Assembly: GCA_021641225.1 (NCBI GenBank)
Contig: JAJWXI010000040.1
Coordinates: 1-7,908 of the forward strand
DNA: 7,908 bases
DNA from: Collinsella aerofaciens
GTDB taxonomy: Bacteria > Actinomycetota > Coriobacteriia > Coriobacteriales > Coriobacteriaceae
Reading direction: 5' to 3'
Each line of letters starts with the position of its first letter. Within the stretch, counting starts at the first letter, position 1. Below the pieces are notes generated by a model. It was not told where the DNA came from. It ran no database searches and worked only from the letters and a program-made list of their open reading frames with translations. A program made the position numbers and the translations under genes. Shown piece by piece: positions 7,534 to 7,908 of the stretch.

Positions 7534-7580
7534 CAAATATTGCGTTTACCAGCTGTAAGTGCGAACGCTCGCGGTAAAAT
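7531..7580 (+). promoter_or_regulatory. Candidate promoter region of the small basic peptide gene
   Basis: Two alternatives are visible. One is TTGCAA (7531-7536), a 17-base spacer and TGTAAG (7554-7559), with its -35 overlapping the LexA-like box. The other is a better -10, TAAAAT (7575-7580), with only a weak -35 such as CTGTAA (7553-7558). The second would start transcription near 7587, almost exactly at the first base of the fold-back arm. Neither is a textbook promoter. Confidence 0.4.
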
Positions 7581-7587
7581 ACCCTTG

Positions 7588-7612
7588 CGACGCATCCCGT
7601 GCGCGGGCGGCC
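7588..7612 (+). other. 5' arm of a long-range mRNA fold-back
   Basis: Block A, CGACGCATCCCG (7588-7599), is the exact reverse complement of 7862-7873. Block B, GCGCGGGCGGCC (7601-7612), is the exact reverse complement of 7835-7846. The blocks are separated by one T here and by 15 bases in the 3' arm, and the order is nested (A-B-gene-B'-A'), so both can pair at once. The arm lies just upstream of the ribosome binding site of the small gene. Locally CCCG (7596-7599) and CGGG (7604-7607) could form a competing hairpin. Confidence 0.8.
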
Positions 7613-7636
7613 GACGACTCGATCGGAGGTCCCCAA

Positions 7637-7786
7637 ATGCTGAAATTCCTTAACGCGCTCGCCGCCCTCGCGGCGGTGGGCACGTTCGTCATCGCGTTTT
7701 TTGACTCGTATGAGGTTCGGTTTAAGGTCCGTAGGCGCACGCGCGGAGCGGACAGTAGGAGGCAGTTGCGCCGCAAGCGCAAATAA
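7637..7786 (+). CDS. Small membrane peptide with strongly basic tail; possible type I toxin
   Basis: A 49-codon gene starting at ATG 7637, preceded by GGAGG (7625-7629) at a 7-base spacing. Residues about 3-22 are hydrophobic (MLKFLNALAALAAVGTFVIA), long enough for one membrane segment. From residue 28 to the end 13 of 22 residues are Arg or Lys, finishing RRKRK. There is no cleavable export signal or enzyme motif. Size, single hydrophobic segment and basic tail match the general form of membrane-acting type I toxins and holin-like toxic peptides, but I do not recognise a named family. The coding sequence lies inside a predicted 5'-3' mRNA fold-back and behind a LexA-like box, which supports tight, damage-linked control. 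A truncated homologue lies about 480 bases upstream. That it is a real gene is well supported by the binding site and the conservative changes between copies; its toxicity is inference. A small regulatory membrane protein is the main alternative. Confidence 0.7.
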   Translation: MLKFLNALAALAAVGTFVIAFFDSYEVRFKVRRRTRGADSRRQLRRKRK

Positions 7787-7787
7787 G

Positions 7788-7815
7788 AATGCCCGGGGTT
7801 CGAGGCCCGGGCATT
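7788..7815 (+). other. Hairpin directly after the small gene (copy 2)
   Basis: AATGCCCGGG (7788-7797) pairs with CCCGGGCATT (7806-7815) around an 8-base loop containing GTTCGAGG. It begins one base after the stop codon. The loop superficially resembles a tRNA T-arm, but there is no tRNA here. It has little T-tract, so I favour a structural element over a terminator. Confidence 0.6.
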
Positions 7816-7834
7816 TAACTAAAGCTGAAAACTA

Positions 7835-7873
7835 GGCCGCCCGCGCTCACGTTCATTTACGCGGGATGCGTCG
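7835..7873 (+). other. 3' arm of the long-range mRNA fold-back
   Basis: GGCCGCCCGCGC (7835-7846) and CGGGATGCGTCG (7862-7873) are exact reverse complements of leader blocks B and A. The 15 bases between them would form an internal loop. The arm can alternatively fold on itself (CCCGCG 7840-7845 with CGCGGG 7860-7865), so two mutually exclusive structures are possible. The equivalent region of copy 1 is 7352-7390. Confidence 0.8.
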
Positions 7874-7891
7874 TTTCCTGTAGCTATTGTA

Positions 7892-7908
7892 TCCCGAATC
7901 ACTCTGTC
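7892..7908 (+). terminator. First arm of a terminator cut by the window edge (copy 2)
   Basis: TCCCGAATC at 7892-7900 equals the first arm of the complete terminator in copy 1. Its partner GATTCGGGA and a T-run are expected just beyond the window. It is assigned by homology only. Confidence 0.4.

Larger units (their letters stand above)
7687..7900 (+). repeat. Direct repeat, copy 2 (intact gene's 3' part plus structured module)
   Basis: This is the partner of 7201-7417. It covers the gene from the codons for VIAFFDSYEV onward, the post-stop hairpin, the block complementary to the leader, the conserved TTTCCTGTAGCTATTGTATC stretch and the first terminator arm. The intact leader, LexA-like box and start codon exist only with this copy. 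Confidence 0.9.

Noticed and set aside
7401..7595. 64-codon minus-strand frame through the spacer and LexA-like box
   Set aside because: No binding site or recognisable composition, and it overlaps the terminator and the control region.
7788..7815. tRNA-like T-arm (GTTCGAGG in a GC stem)
   Set aside because: No acceptor, D or anticodon arms nearby, and the same stem in copy 1 has a different loop, so it is a simple hairpin.
7588..7873. Inverted repeats as termini of a MITE or small transposon
   Set aside because: Similarity between the two copies continues beyond the 3' arm into the terminator. No target-site duplication is seen around the arms, and the 5' arm sits at the expected transcript start, so an RNA fold-back explains it better.

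Overview
The window looks like an accessory cell-surface region of a high-GC Gram-positive bacterium. The pilin-like proteins, LPXTG-type sorting signals and GC-rich codon use suggest an Actinomycetota member, and a gut Coriobacteriia such as Collinsella or Olsenella would fit. The lineage is an inference from protein style; no marker gene is present.

Bases 1-7020 hold three co-directional genes for sortase-anchored pilus proteins. The first (1-3437, 5' end outside the window) is a large adhesin with a right-handed beta-helix-like repeat region, two FctA/Spy0128-like isopeptide domains and an LPLSG anchor. It overlaps by 8 bases the GTG start of the second (3430-5097), an ancillary or basal pilin with D2 and CnaB domains and an FMPSTG anchor. 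After a 108-base gap comes the third (5206-7020), a paralogous pilin with an LPLTG anchor and probably the shaft subunit. A perfect 13-bp terminator (7121-7159) closes the unit. No sortase is encoded in the window, so it must lie upstream or elsewhere. Base composition is mosaic: the second gene is strikingly GC-rich, while the first gene and the middle of the third are much more AT-rich.

Bases 7160-7908 contain a different, compact system. A 49-codon gene (7637-7786, strong ribosome binding site) encodes a one-segment hydrophobic peptide with a very basic tail. It is preceded by a LexA/SOS-box-like palindrome (7520-7533) that overlaps a candidate -35. Its leader (7588-7612) is complementary over two 12-nt blocks, in nested order, to sequence downstream of its stop codon (7835-7846 and 7862-7873), so the mRNA should fold back 5' to 3' around the gene. 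This layout resembles type I toxin mRNAs such as hok or aapA, where a long-range 5'-3' pairing keeps the message silent. A second, 5'-truncated copy of the gene and its 3' structured module lies at 7201-7440 and includes a complete terminator. The toxin role is inferred; the fold-back complementarity, duplication and LexA-like palindrome are visible in the sequence.
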